NCBI GenBank assembly: GCA_025504975.1
Contig: JANUWI010000001.1
Location: 372,001 to 436,000, forward strand
Length of the DNA stretch: 64,000 nucleotides
Direction of reading: 5' to 3'
DNA from: Plenodomus lindquistii
Lineage: Eukaryota > Ascomycota > Dothideomycetes > Pleosporales > Leptosphaeriaceae
Shown here: piece by piece, positions 21,954-31,639 of the stretch
Layout: each line of letters starts with the position of its first letter
Numbering within the stretch: the first letter of the stretch is position 1
Program-made: the position numbers and the translations under genes
Notes under the pieces: model-generated
Seen by the model: only the letters and a program-made list of their open reading frames with translations
What the model was told of the DNA's origin: nothing
Databases searched by the model: none

Positions 21954-23741
21954 ATGACGCACCTTCTGGTCTTCACCCTCCTCGCAGTAGTTGCTGCAGC
22001 CATCTCTGGCGCACCTTCAGTCGCTGATACTTGCGGCGTAAAGTACCATGGTATCGAGCGCAACGACATTGAAATCTTCCTAGGCGTCCCATATGCACAA
22101 GACACCAGTGGCAAGAATAGGTTCAAGCCTCCTATTCCGTATGTCTTCCCTCCAGGTAGCACAGTCGACGCGACCAAGCCTGGCCACGCATGTCCACAGC
22201 CACTTGGCGTATTGTTCCCACCTCTTGGACTTGGCAACATCACCGACATCTCCGAGGACTGCCTGAACCTCAACGTGGCAAGACCAAAAAAGATGCGTGC
22301 GGGCAAGAAGCTACCTGTCATGGTCTGGATTCATGGTGGCTCCTTTTGGTGGGCGTCAAACACCGAACCAACTACTGCGCCTGATGGCCTGATCCAACAA
22401 TCTGTTGAGAATGGCGACCCAATTATTCATGTAGCGATGAACTATCGTCTTGGATGTGAGTTTGAGTGTTTTGAAGTTACAGCATCTTGGCTGACCAATA
22501 CCACAGTCTTCGGATTCGCCAACTCAGGCACCCTCAAGAGCGAAGGTAGTGAAAACGCCGGTCTTCGGGATCAGCGCGCAGCTATCGAGTGGGTACGCGA
22601 CAACATCGAAGCGTTTGGAGGTGATCCAGAGAACATCACGATCTGCGGTCAATCATCCGGCGGTCTGGCAATCGGTATGCACATTCTTGCCTACGGAGGC
22701 GCCAAGCCGCTGCCCTTCCAGCGTGGAATCGCCGAGTCCCAGTCCCTCGAACCTGGTATCACAGGAACTTTTGCTCGAGATGCCATGATGGCCATGGTCG
22801 ATTACGTCGGATGCAATACCACATCGCTCGATGCACCAGAGACAATTGCCTGTCTGCGTAAGATGGATACGGAGACATTGTTGAACGCCTCGATTGCTAC
22901 ATACCAGAGCGACATCGCCCACAACATCGGCGACATTTGGCTACCAATCGTGGATGACGACTTTCTTCCCGCAGCGCCGAGCAAGTTGATCGCAGAGGGT
23001 CGGTTTGGTAACGCAACATTCATGTCAGGCTGGCAGCAGGACGACATGAACTACTACACCAACACCTCCATTGCCACTTCCAACGACACGTACGACTTCA
23101 TTCGTGGATACTTGCCAGCTTTGCCGGAAGCCTCGCTTACGCATCTGCTGAACATGTACCCAGTCGATGAATTTCAGGGCGGAGTGAACCTGACGGCAGA
23201 GTTCTACCGCTCTGCCCGCATCTTCCGAGACATCCTCATGGTTTGCCCATCTCTTTATTTGGGTGAAGCTGTGAAGAACACAACACACGGCCTAGTCTTC
23301 TTTTATAACTTCAACCAAACAATCCTAGATCCGCTGCTTGAATATGTGACCAACATCTCCGGTTACGGTGTCGTGCATACCTCGGAGTTCGCGTACGTAT
23401 TCGACAGCTTTGAGACGTACAATGTGTCTGGGTACCCACTCCATGTGACTCGGGCGGATCGTGATCTTGCGTCACGTGCCAGCAGGTCGTGGAGCACATA
23501 TGCGAGCCAAGGTAATCCGATTGCTCAAGGCAGCCATGAACATCCCTCGACCACTATTCGGGGTTGGAAGGATGCTTTTTCACGTCCTGGTGGCCCATAT
23601 GTGATGACTATTGGTGGTCCAGATGAAGGTTTCTTTGCATTGGCAGGGGTGAATTCGACGGAGGTTATGCGGGTACAAAAGCTGGATGAGCGATGTGGAT
23701 TCCTGAATAGTCCTTCAATTATCGAGGCACTGCAGTATTAG
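21954..23741 (+). CDS. Secreted type-B carboxylesterase/lipase
   Basis: Two exons, 21954-22455 and 22507-23741; 578 residues after removal of a 51-nt intron. The intron is a multiple of three with no stop, so the unspliced frame is also open. The splice is preferred because it gives the family sequence NYRLG followed by FFGFANSG. ATG 21954 starts a signal peptide (MTHLLVFTLLAVVAAAISGA). The oxyanion region is VWIHGGSFWW and the nucleophile elbow is CGQSSGG, with Gln-Ser-Ser where most members have Glu-Ser-Ala. The catalytic His is probably in VVHTSEFAYVF. Early Cys fits the usual disulphide. Many N-glycosylation sites (NTT, NIS, NAS) support secretion. It hydrolyses carboxylic esters; the substrate cannot be told from sequence. 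Confidence 0.9.
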   Translation: MTHLLVFTLLAVVAAAISGAPSVADTCGVKYHGIERNDIEIFLGVPYAQDTSGKNRFKPPIPYVFPPGSTVDATKPGHACPQPLGVLFPPLGLGNITDISEDCLNLNVARPKKMRAGKKLPVMVWIHGGSFWWASNTEPTTAPDGLIQQSVENGDPIIHVAMNYRLGCEFECFEVTASWLTNTTVFGFANSGTLKSEGSENAGLRDQRAAIEWVRDNIEAFGGDPENITICGQSSGGLAIGMHILAYGGAKPLPFQRGIAESQSLEPGITGTFARDAMMAMVDYVGCNTTSLDAPETIACLRKMDTETLLNASIATYQSDIAHNIGDIWLPIVDDDFLPAAPSKLIAEGRFGNATFMSGWQQDDMNYYTNTSIATSNDTYDFIRGYLPALPEASLTHLLNMYPVDEFQGGVNLTAEFYRSARIFRDILMVCPSLYLGEAVKNTTHGLVFFYNFNQTILDPLLEYVTNISGYGVVHTSEFAYVFDSFETYNVSGYPLHVTRADRDLASRASRSWSTYASQGNPIAQGSHEHPSTTIRGWKDAFSRPGGPYVMTIGGPDEGFFALAGVNSTEVMRVQKLDERCGFLNSPSIIEALQY

Positions 23742-23851
23742 ATTGGGCTGCATGTTTCAGTGTGTCCTCTTCGAAATGCGGTACGTTATCGGTCGGGCCT
23801 CGTCCAGTCCCGCACGACGAGATGGTAGATGATGAATAGCTGGAACAAACC

Positions 23852-24736
23852 TCATTCTTCTTTCTCGTCCACTTTCTTCTTTCCCGTCTCCTCTGCCAGC
23901 GCCAAAACATGATCCCACTCCATCTTCCTGACCCTACACACACTCAATCTCGAGTTATGCACAACCTGCATGTCCGCTAACACACCTCCCTTCGCGGCCT
24001 CCCTCTTCAAAACCTCCAAACTAACCACCTCGTCAAATTTCCTCACAAACTCCACACCTACACACCACCATTTCGGCTCCTCCCTCCTACTCTTGGCATC
24101 ATAGTAAGGATCATTGGGATCAAACGCCGTCTCATCGACCTTGGCCTCCTCCACGACTCGCAAGATGCCCGCTACGCCGCTGGGCTTGGCGTTGCTGTGG
24201 TAGAAGAAGCCTAGGTCTCCGACACGCATGGCCTGCATGTTGTTGCGGGCTTGCGGGTTGCGGACGCCAGACCAAGGCTCTGGGGCCGTGCAAGCAGCGA
24301 GTGAGTCGATGGAGAAGGATACGTCGACGCCGTTCTCAAAGCGCGGAAGAGGTTCAGCCTTGAGCAACCAGAAGACTTCTTGGGTGTCGTCGGGGTTGCG
24401 GTTGGTGTCTAAGGAAGGGGCGGACGGGGGACTGGCCTTGTGCTTGGTTGTAGTTGATGGGGCGTCTTTGGGCGCAGAGGAAGCCTTAGTGGCCTTGGTC
24501 GGTTTGGACTTGCTTTTGGTGTTTGCAGGTCTCTTTGCTGGTGGTTGAGTGTCGTCGATTGCATGGTTCTCTTCCTTCTCTTCATCGCCGTCTACTTCAT
24601 CGCGAGCGCGTTTGCGACGCGTCGTCTTTTTGACATTGCGTTTAGGTGCGGCTTCCTCAGTTGAGGGAGAGCTATCATCGTTGTACTTTGGTACGGTACT
24701 CGCGGTTTGCCGCGTCGATCTTCGTGTCGGTGCCAT
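23852..24736 (-). CDS. EVE-domain protein (thymocyte nuclear protein 1-like)
   Basis: Single exon on the minus strand, 294 residues. The first 115 residues are a disordered basic region with likely nuclear signals (TTRRKRARDE, PAKRPANTKSKSKP). The EVE domain spans about residues 119-285: FWLLKAEP at its start, then WSGVRNPQARNNMQAMRVGD, GFFYHSN, GVAGILRVVEEAKVD and WWCVGVEFVRKF. EVE domains have the PUA-like fold and are thought to recognise modified bases in nucleic acid. Human THYN1 is the best-known eukaryotic member. The start at 24736 is the only sensible ATG. It is divergent from the epoxide-hydrolase-like gene. Confidence 0.9.
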   Translation of the reverse strand: MAPTRRSTRQTASTVPKYNDDSSPSTEEAAPKRNVKKTTRRKRARDEVDGDEEKEENHAIDDTQPPAKRPANTKSKSKPTKATKASSAPKDAPSTTTKHKASPPSAPSLDTNRNPDDTQEVFWLLKAEPLPRFENGVDVSFSIDSLAACTAPEPWSGVRNPQARNNMQAMRVGDLGFFYHSNAKPSGVAGILRVVEEAKVDETAFDPNDPYYDAKSRREEPKWWCVGVEFVRKFDEVVSLEVLKREAAKGGVLADMQVVHNSRLSVCRVRKMEWDHVLALAEETGKKKVDEKEE

Positions 24737-25408
24737 GTTCTTCTAAAGTTGATTTCGCTGTTGCAAGGCTGTTGTGGTTGGATGGTCAGCTAACTTACAA
24801 ACGCGTGGCGACGCCACTCGATCGATTTGCCGAGGTACATTTGCTCCTCTGCACGTCCTACCAGGGAAATTTTACACAGACGTGATGGTGCGCTCCGTCT
24901 TTGCATACACGATGTCACCTTGTCATGGTCTTTCGGACGGGTGGTTTCGAAAAGAGATGTACTCATTGAGCAGTCTCTTTTAATCAATCGAGTCGCGCCA
25001 TAACCGTCAAGTCGGCTGGCCAGCTTGTGGGATCCAGCATAAGACATCCAAGAAGATGCCTGCATGAGTAAGAGTTAGGCGTATCTACATTACAATGTTC
25101 GAATGACGGAATGGTACGTCGAATGCGAGGGACTGCGGCTCCCTCTAGGCCCTAGTTTCCTCGTTTGGCAAGCTCCCGGGCCTGCATTGGCAGTGAACCC
25201 TGCATGAACGGAGCGGAGGTCCCTCTACATATCTGGATCTAGTGACGTTACGGACCTACATAAGGCCCGCATGAATCCGGCTATGCTCTAGAGTCTCTAG
25301 ATTTCGAGTCGAATAGTTGACGTGCTAGAAATATCCTCTTCTACCTCTACACTTCTCAGACCCCAGCCCAATACCGCACTTCAGAGACAAGTCAAACAAG
25401 GATACACA
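24737..25408. other. Divergent intergenic region
   Basis: About 670 bases between the EVE gene (minus) and the epoxide-hydrolase-like gene (plus). It presumably contains both promoters. Open frames inside it are not convincing. Confidence 0.5.
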
Positions 25409-26479
25409 ATGGAGACCTTCACGAAAAAGACCCTCAAGACCTCCAGAGGCTACACATACACCTACTACACCTCGTCAGGTGACAATTCCCTGCCCGTCCT
25501 CGTCTTCCAACATGGCTGGCCAGATCACGCAGCCATGTGGGCAGACGTGGCCGGCCCATTGCGCTCTCTAAACCATCCCATTATCGTTCCAGACATGCTA
25601 GGCTATGACGGCACTGACAAACCCACCGATCCCGCCGCATACCGCTTCAACGGCATGACCGCCGACATAATCGACATCGTCAACGCAGAACAACACGAAA
25701 AGATCATCTCCATAGGCCATGACTGGGGTTCTGCAGCTGCTAGTCGACTAACGCAGCACTATCCCGACCGCGTGGTCGGGTTGGTGAATCTAAACGTTCC
25801 GTATAATGTGCCGCACCGCCAACCGTTCGATCTGGAGAAGACGAACGCCATGACAGAGAAGGTTTTCGGTTACCAATTCTTTGCGTATTGGCTGCTGTTC
25901 ACGGCGGACGATGGTGCAGAAGTCATAGAGCAGAATCTGGAGCGAATGTATCACGCTATGCATGGCGATGTAGATACGATGAAGCACTTGTTTTGCACGC
26001 CAGGAGCTTTGAAAGAGGTAATTTATACACCCTTCATTCAAACTCAACAACATAAATTACGATTTACCGCTGATCACTTTGCGCAGTATCTCACATCCAC
26101 AACTCCCCCGCCAATTCTGCGTCCCTATGCCCAAGACCCAGCGCTCAAATCAGCATTCATCTCCCAGTTCAAAAGCGATGGTATGACGGCGCCGTTGAAT
26201 TGGTACAAAGCCACTACCCTCCAACATCAGCATGCTTCCGACTCTGCGCTTCCTGAAACAACTGACAAGGTCACCGTGCCGGTGCTGTATATTGGGTGTA
26301 AAGAGGACCCAGTATGTAGACCTGAGGGCCTGATCCCGAGTATACGCGCGGGACTGCTGCCGAATCTCGAGCAGGCGGAGATGATTGATGCGGCGCATTG
26401 GGTCACGTATGAGAAGCCGAAGGAGGTTGTGACGAGGATTGAGGGGTGGTTGAAGAAGAGTTTCTCGAAGGACTCGTAG
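25409..26479 (+). CDS. Epoxide hydrolase-like alpha/beta hydrolase
   Basis: Two exons, 25409-26017 and 26087-26479, with a 69-nt intron; 333 residues. The intron length is a multiple of three and has no stop, so retention would insert 23 residues; splicing gives the smoother ALKEYLTSTTPPP. Motifs match soluble epoxide hydrolases: oxyanion loop QHGWPD, nucleophile Asp in GHDWGS, and a catalytic His in DAAHWVTYEKP. The acid partner is probably in CKEDPVC. There is no signal peptide from ATG 25409, so it is cytosolic or peroxisomal. It likely adds water to an epoxide, but haloalkane dehalogenase-like members share this layout and the substrate is unknown. Confidence 0.85.
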   Translation: METFTKKTLKTSRGYTYTYYTSSGDNSLPVLVFQHGWPDHAAMWADVAGPLRSLNHPIIVPDMLGYDGTDKPTDPAAYRFNGMTADIIDIVNAEQHEKIISIGHDWGSAAASRLTQHYPDRVVGLVNLNVPYNVPHRQPFDLEKTNAMTEKVFGYQFFAYWLLFTADDGAEVIEQNLERMYHAMHGDVDTMKHLFCTPGALKEVIYTPFIQTQQHKLRFTADHFAQYLTSTTPPPILRPYAQDPALKSAFISQFKSDGMTAPLNWYKATTLQHQHASDSALPETTDKVTVPVLYIGCKEDPVCRPEGLIPSIRAGLLPNLEQAEMIDAAHWVTYEKPKEVVTRIEGWLKKSFSKDS

Positions 26480-27226
26480 GGGGCTCCTGGTGTTGACTTT
26501 GTTTTGTGAGTATTGGAAAATTTCAAGTAGGGTTTGTGAAGAGGTCTAGTACAATTACTTCCGTGTTTCAGACTTTTGTGGTATTGACTTGCGAAACATG
26601 TAAAGTATTTCTGTATACGGGGTATGTATTGTGTACGGGTTCTGTACATATAGGTCAATTGCAGAGCGGACTAAGAAGCCTGGTACAGCACAATCGGACT
26701 TTAGATATAGCCGAGATTGTCTTCTATGTCCGCGGCACGAGATGTCTAGAACCAACCTCGCAAAATCCACTCCAATCGATATTCAGCCGTATCGTCCTGT
26801 CGGTCAAGCTTGATCCTGGAATAATCAAGACTCTTGGCACTAATCAAGACTATCCAACTTGTCTTCTACTTCGAAAGCCGCTTTCAGTGAGTCAATTGTC
26901 TGAGCTATTCCTTGAATCGCGATGCTATCTCTCTCACGAACGTTCCCATGTCATCCATTTGGTCCATATTCTTCTTCAAGAGAGTACCCTGTCGAGAAAA
27001 CTTTCATGCGTCCCCCGTGTAACTGCTTATATTCCGCTGACTTGCTGTATACAGCTTTTGTCCTGCTCACACCACATCCAGCCACCGAACAGGACAATTA
27101 CGAAACTTGCTATAGTAAGCAGTTGGGGGATGATTTCGCATACCGGAGGCGTGCACGTATCGGATGTTGTCGCTATGTCTAGAATGAAGTGCGAGTGGAG
27201 GCCGATTCAGAAGTAATCGGATTTGC
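26480..27226. other. Intergenic region without recognisable gene
   Basis: About 750 bases. A plus-strand open frame of 236 codons lies here, but it lacks an ATG at its start and resembles no family. No other feature is seen. Confidence 0.5.
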
Positions 27227-28125
27227 TCAGATCGAGTCGCAAAGCTTTTTGAGGTTATCTGTGAACACTGGTAGACTTTTAAATCCCTTTCCGCTGAAGC
27301 TGAGATGACGAGCTTCAGGTGCGAGTAGGAAAAGATGCCTTGCAACATTCCTCAATGCACGCGCCGTTACAAAGTCAGTGAATGCTGGTAGTAACTTAGT
27401 AAATGACAAATAGCGAGCGCAGGCGGACGTGATAGAATCCGGGAAATCTGGGTGGCGAACAATCACCCTCATGGCACTCTGATCAACGATCGTGAACGAA
27501 ATCCAGATCTTGTCTTCGCAGGTGTGGCCGCCAATAATATCCGTCAGTTCGCCCACGTGAAGTGCTAGAAGCGCGAGATCTGTGACTGACATGGGCGCGA
27601 ATTCCACCATCTGGAAAGTGGGTAGTTCAGCCAAACGGGCCTCCCCCAACGCAGTACGCAATTCGGCCAGTTTCTGTGCCAAGGACAACCAGCGTCTAGG
27701 GGCAACGGCTTTATGTGTAGTGCGAACCTCTTAATCGATTGGCTCGTGACTGCTTTGCACTCGGGATGGACCAGTGTGGGTGGGGTTTTCTGCATTTGAT
27801 GGCTCCGTTTCTTCATTCCGCATGTCCGCAGGTAACGATGTCTTCGTATGTTCCCCGGGCATTAAGCTGACATCAGACACAGCGCTGTGCGAGTCGGAAA
27901 CATCATCAACGCGAAGACCAGTAAACGATGTTTGGCGTACCGCTCCGGACGGCTCTTTTCCGCCTACAGGTGGCTCATCCAACGCCGCGCATCAAATTGT
28001 TTTGGAACAGCCGCCTGTACTTCTTCCGATGCTGTCGCGGAACCGCATGATGAAACGGCTGCTGGCGTATCGTAGGGCTTCGTACGAGAGGCGCGGTTCT
28101 GCGGATTTTTCGCGACGGGAGGCAT
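27227..28125 (-). pseudogene. Decayed hypothetical gene
   Basis: Three stretches on the minus strand look like parts of one gene. From ATG 28125 (MPPVAKNPQNRAS) the frame runs to a stop at 27964. Another frame open from 27982 continues at the same point (DEPPVGGKEPSGAV) and ends at TAA 27733-27731. The same frame then continues from 27730 to a stop at 27227 (VRTTHKAVAPRRW, then LAQKLAELRTALGEARLAE). One frameshift and one stop would explain the layout. The last 153 codons have an ordinary protein composition, with FTDFVTARALRNVARHLFLL helical in pattern. I do not recognise the protein. Unrecognised introns are an alternative, although I find no good splice sites. Confidence is low. Confidence 0.35.
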
Positions 28126-28612
28126 GCTGATACGTTCGCTCAGTCCAATAATGATGGTCAGTCTGGTGCGTAAAAGATTGAGTAAGGTACCGGTATTGGT
28201 TGCTAGTGATGAGTGTAAACAATGGAGGACAGATAGTTGAGACACCGCAACTCGGCTTAACAGTTAGTAGGCCGTACACAAGAAGTTCAGGCTGCTGCAG
28301 TAAGTTTGGAGAAGTAGCAGACTGCACACCACGCGGTTGCCTATGTCGTAGATTCCCCATTCATTAAAAGTGAGTCCATCGCCATGTAACCACTTGTGGA
28401 ACCGAATTACTACAACAGCACCAATGCACTGGCGTGAATATATGAATTGCAGTAAGCAGGACTGGCCTTCTGCAGCTGAGTTCAGCTCTAGATATGATGA
28501 CTGAGGAGCGCGTGGTCTAACGCCCCTATGATTGTTCTGCAGACGTGAATGTCCTCGTCCACGATCTCAGACACTTTCATGTGACATCATCTTCAAATCT
28601 ACACGTCGAAAC
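28126..28612. other. Intergenic region without recognisable gene
   Basis: About 490 bases between the decayed gene and the 3' end of the methyltransferase gene. Nothing recognisable. Confidence 0.5.
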
Positions 28613-29519
28613 TCATCTTATAAAGGGTATCCAAGTGCGTGTATGCTCTTTGTACTCCCTGTACTGCTCGCCAAAGAACTGAACCAAGTGTTTCTCTTCG
28701 TCTACAAGCCATTAATCTCTTGCTTATGTCAATTCGAGAACAATACTCACGCGTAATTCGTCTCATGAAGAAGTACCAGAGAATCCCGACATAGGCAAAG
28801 AAGCAAAAGACGTTGCCGAGCATGACCTGTGTGCCAATGCCCCACCAGAAGAAGCCAAAATATGAAGGGTGTCGGAAGTAAGCATACACCCCGTGTGTGA
28901 CCAGCTCGTGCCCATCATTCTTCCGCGACTGTACAACGTGGTTGAAGTTGGTGCCCGCCTGCGCCATGGCTGTGCTTCGGACGTATTGTCCAACGGCAAT
29001 CATGATGATGCCCAACGCGATGACAACGGGCGAATGGAAGCGAGCTTGCCAATTTGGGAAGAAGTATGATGTGATGAATGACTCGACGAAGGCCATGGTG
29101 TTGGCTTGCTGGTATTGATCGCCGTTTCTGAGGAGGTACGAGGCGACGTTGGCGACAGGAGTGTTGTAGGCGGCGGTGATGTAGAACTCGAGGAAGTGGA
29201 AGACGGACAGCGTTGCCAGGAAGAGACATGGGCGCCAGAGACGGCTTTCGTTATATAAGAACAACATGGTGAGTCCGAGGCCGAGTATAAGTGCACCACC
29301 CAGGCAGAAGGCACGCATGGCGATGCCTGATAGCGAGCGCTTTCCATGTGGAAAGAACTCTTGAGTAATGACGTTGCTGCTTCTTTGGGTTCTGTTATCG
29401 TGTTCCTCGGCCCGGAGCCTGGCATCCATTTCAGGTGTCCATTTGCTGCTCTCTGCGACTCTGTTTACAGGATGGGAGACATCGACGTGAGCTGAGGTGG
29501 TGGAGCCGTTCGAAGACAT
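28613..29519 (-). CDS. ste14: Protein-S-isoprenylcysteine O-methyltransferase (ICMT)
   Basis: Two exons on the minus strand, 29519-28751 and 28701-28613, with a 49-nt intron; 285 residues. The enzyme methylates the C-terminal prenylcysteine of CAAX proteins such as Ras and a-factor-type pheromones in the ER membrane, using S-adenosylmethionine. Seen: several membrane helices (ALILGLGLTMLFLY, PCLFLATLSVFHFLEFYI, PVVIALGIIMIAVGQYV), the signature VYAYFRHPSYFGFFWWGIGT, and after the splice the acidic motif THEEKHLVQFFGEQYREY followed by the TWIPF end. Both halves are needed for activity, so the intron must be removed; the unspliced frame lacks the Glu-Glu motif. I used ATG 29519 rather than the in-frame ATG at 29546. 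It is divergent from the acetyltransferase gene. Confidence 0.93.
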
Positions 29520-29965
29520 GGTGTGTTGTGAGAAGAGTATATACAAGTGAGTTTTGGCAGGCGCGCAGCTTCAAGACATAGCAGCTGTACAAATAAAGAA
29601 GGCCATCGAGATGCCAGCACGCGATGTTCGCAGAAACGCGACAATGCTAAGACGGGGAAGATTGTTCGTTAGTATTGTCTTCGACAACGCGTCCCACTCT
29701 CGAAAGATGGCGGCGGGTGATCTCATCACACTAACCCCAACGGAGCTTAGTATCTTGGCCCCAAGTTCCGCGCTCTTCACGTAAATGCAACTTCACCTCC
29801 TCTGGGATGGGGCCTCGTTCTACAAACTTCGAACTCCATGGAAGCATGCCATAGGATGCTTTGCATGATACGTCACTGATCAAAGACTGGTGTCCGCTGT
29901 TCCGCGTGTCGATTTGCTAATCTTTCTATCACATCACTCAGAACCTCATCTAATCTTCATTCCCA
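29520..29965. other. Divergent promoter region
   Basis: About 446 bases between ste14 (minus) and the acetyltransferase (plus). It presumably serves both genes. No motif is claimed. Confidence 0.5.
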
Positions 29966-30722
29966 ATGGAGCTCTCAGAGAACAAAAAGCGCATGGCTCG
30001 CGGTGAACTCTACCATGCCTTCACGCCCGAACTAACCGCCGAGCGAGCACGCTGTAAGCATGCCTGCGCGCGCTACAACAATGCAGGCAATGTCCCGCGT
30101 CGACAATTGACTGAGCTCTTTCGAGAGTGAGTTTCTGCTTGTGCAATGAACCCAGCACATACAGAATCCTTACGTCTCGTTTAGTATCATTCAAGACAAG
30201 ACGCCTCTCCCCCCGCCCGGCGCGACCCAAGTAGAAGATGACAAGCAATTCGAGAATGACCCTTGGATTGAGCCCCCTCTTGCTATGGATTACGGTTACA
30301 ACGTACGTCTTGGTGCAAATGTGTTCATCAATTTCAACGCTGTGTTCTTGGACACATGTTTGATCACCGTCGGCTCGCGTACCCTGGTCGGGCCCAACGT
30401 CTCCGTATGAGCAAGCATTGCATATCAAGCAAACGAATCACTAAACAAACAGTTTTACTCCGCGACCCACCCTCTCGATCCCGCTCTTCGCAACGGCACA
30501 GCAGGCCCAGAACTCGGCAAGGAGATTCATGTCGGCGAAGACTGCTGGATCGGGGGTAATGTGTCCATCTTACCAGGGATCACGATTGGAAGAGGCAGCG
30601 TAGTGGGCGCCGCAAGCGTAGTCACAAAGAATGTCCCCGAATTCACAGTCGTGGCAGGTAATCCGGCAAGATTCATTAGAAAGGTGGAGACAGAGATGGA
30701 TCCTACGCAGACAAAGGTATGA
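29966..30722 (+). CDS. Maltose/galactoside-type sugar O-acetyltransferase
   Basis: Three exons, 29966-30126, 30185-30404 and 30453-30722, with introns of 58 and 48 nt; 216 residues, close to bacterial and yeast members of the family. The N-terminal Mac domain is visible (KKRMARGELYHAFTPELTAE, then ARCKHACARYNNA). It is followed by left-handed beta-helix hexapeptide repeats: YNVRLGANVFINFNAVFLD, then IHVGEDCWIGGNVSILPG and ITIGRGSVVGAASVVTKNV. The active-site His is in YSATHPLDP. It transfers acetyl from acetyl-CoA to a sugar hydroxyl in the cytosol and probably works as a trimer. The splice after NVS joins directly to the FYSATHP loop, which supports the model. Confidence 0.93.
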
Positions 30723-31639
30723 GTAGTGCAAGATGAGAAACCGTGTCCAGCCATCGATGCGATCCGAATCGATACAACACGCACTGCATAACACCAAAAC
30801 ATTCCTCGATACCAAATGAAGCAACCAAACCGAGTCATTTCAATCGCGTTCCCCGCGTCTCGTCTATTCCGACCATGCAAGCAAAAGCACACACCACGTC
30901 CAACTCCCATCCAACTCATTACCCCAGTTATGCACACCAACCACCTACACACACATACAATCATCCCTGCACACAAATTGTTCTTCCCCAAAAAATAACA
31001 AGCTTCTCCAGTTCCACGCTAAAACCTGACACAAGCACTTCGGCGTCCCACCCGCCAAGCCCCGCGCGAAACACTCCAGTCACGCTTTCCAAAACACCAC
31101 GCTAAACATTAACATCGGCATGCAAAACGCTTTGCCTACCCCATTACAAAGTCCCACCTTGTTTTCAGTAATTCTGATCAAGGATCGCCCTGCCAGCCCA
31201 GCGGCATCGTGTTTGGGACATCAGCCTCGTTTCGCGTAGTGGCACCGCTTCTGTGTAGCTGCTCGTGCGGTTTGAGACTGCAGTGAGTGACAAACGGCGG
31301 CGGAGAGAGAGGGCGCGATGCCAAGTGCCCAAGGAATCTTTGCGTTTTGGTATGGGTTTCCTGAGGGGAATTTGTGTTTGTACTTATGCGGGAGCATTGT
31401 TGCATCGACGTCAACAGCATGGTTTCGATGGGGTACATATATCCTGCGCCGATGCGACCTTGTTTGTGATCATCGGACAGGTTCCTCGATTCTCGTTCAC
31501 TATTAGCTCATCTTGATTCGGCTCGGTGATATCTTTCTCTACTTTCTTTCAATTTCTTCTTCTTCACGAAGCACGTAGTCTTATTCGTTTGGTGTATTTG
31601 GCATCGGTTGATCCGATTCAGCTGCCCTCTTCAGTCATT
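30723..31639. other. Intergenic region without recognisable gene
   Basis: About 920 bases before the repeat-protein gene. Open frames on both strands are short and pyrimidine- or Pro/Thr-biased. It includes the promoter of the secreted protein. Confidence 0.5.

Noticed and set aside
26506..27216. Plus-strand open frame of 236 codons
   Set aside because: It does not begin with ATG, shows no domain or signal, and lies between genes. Length alone is not enough.
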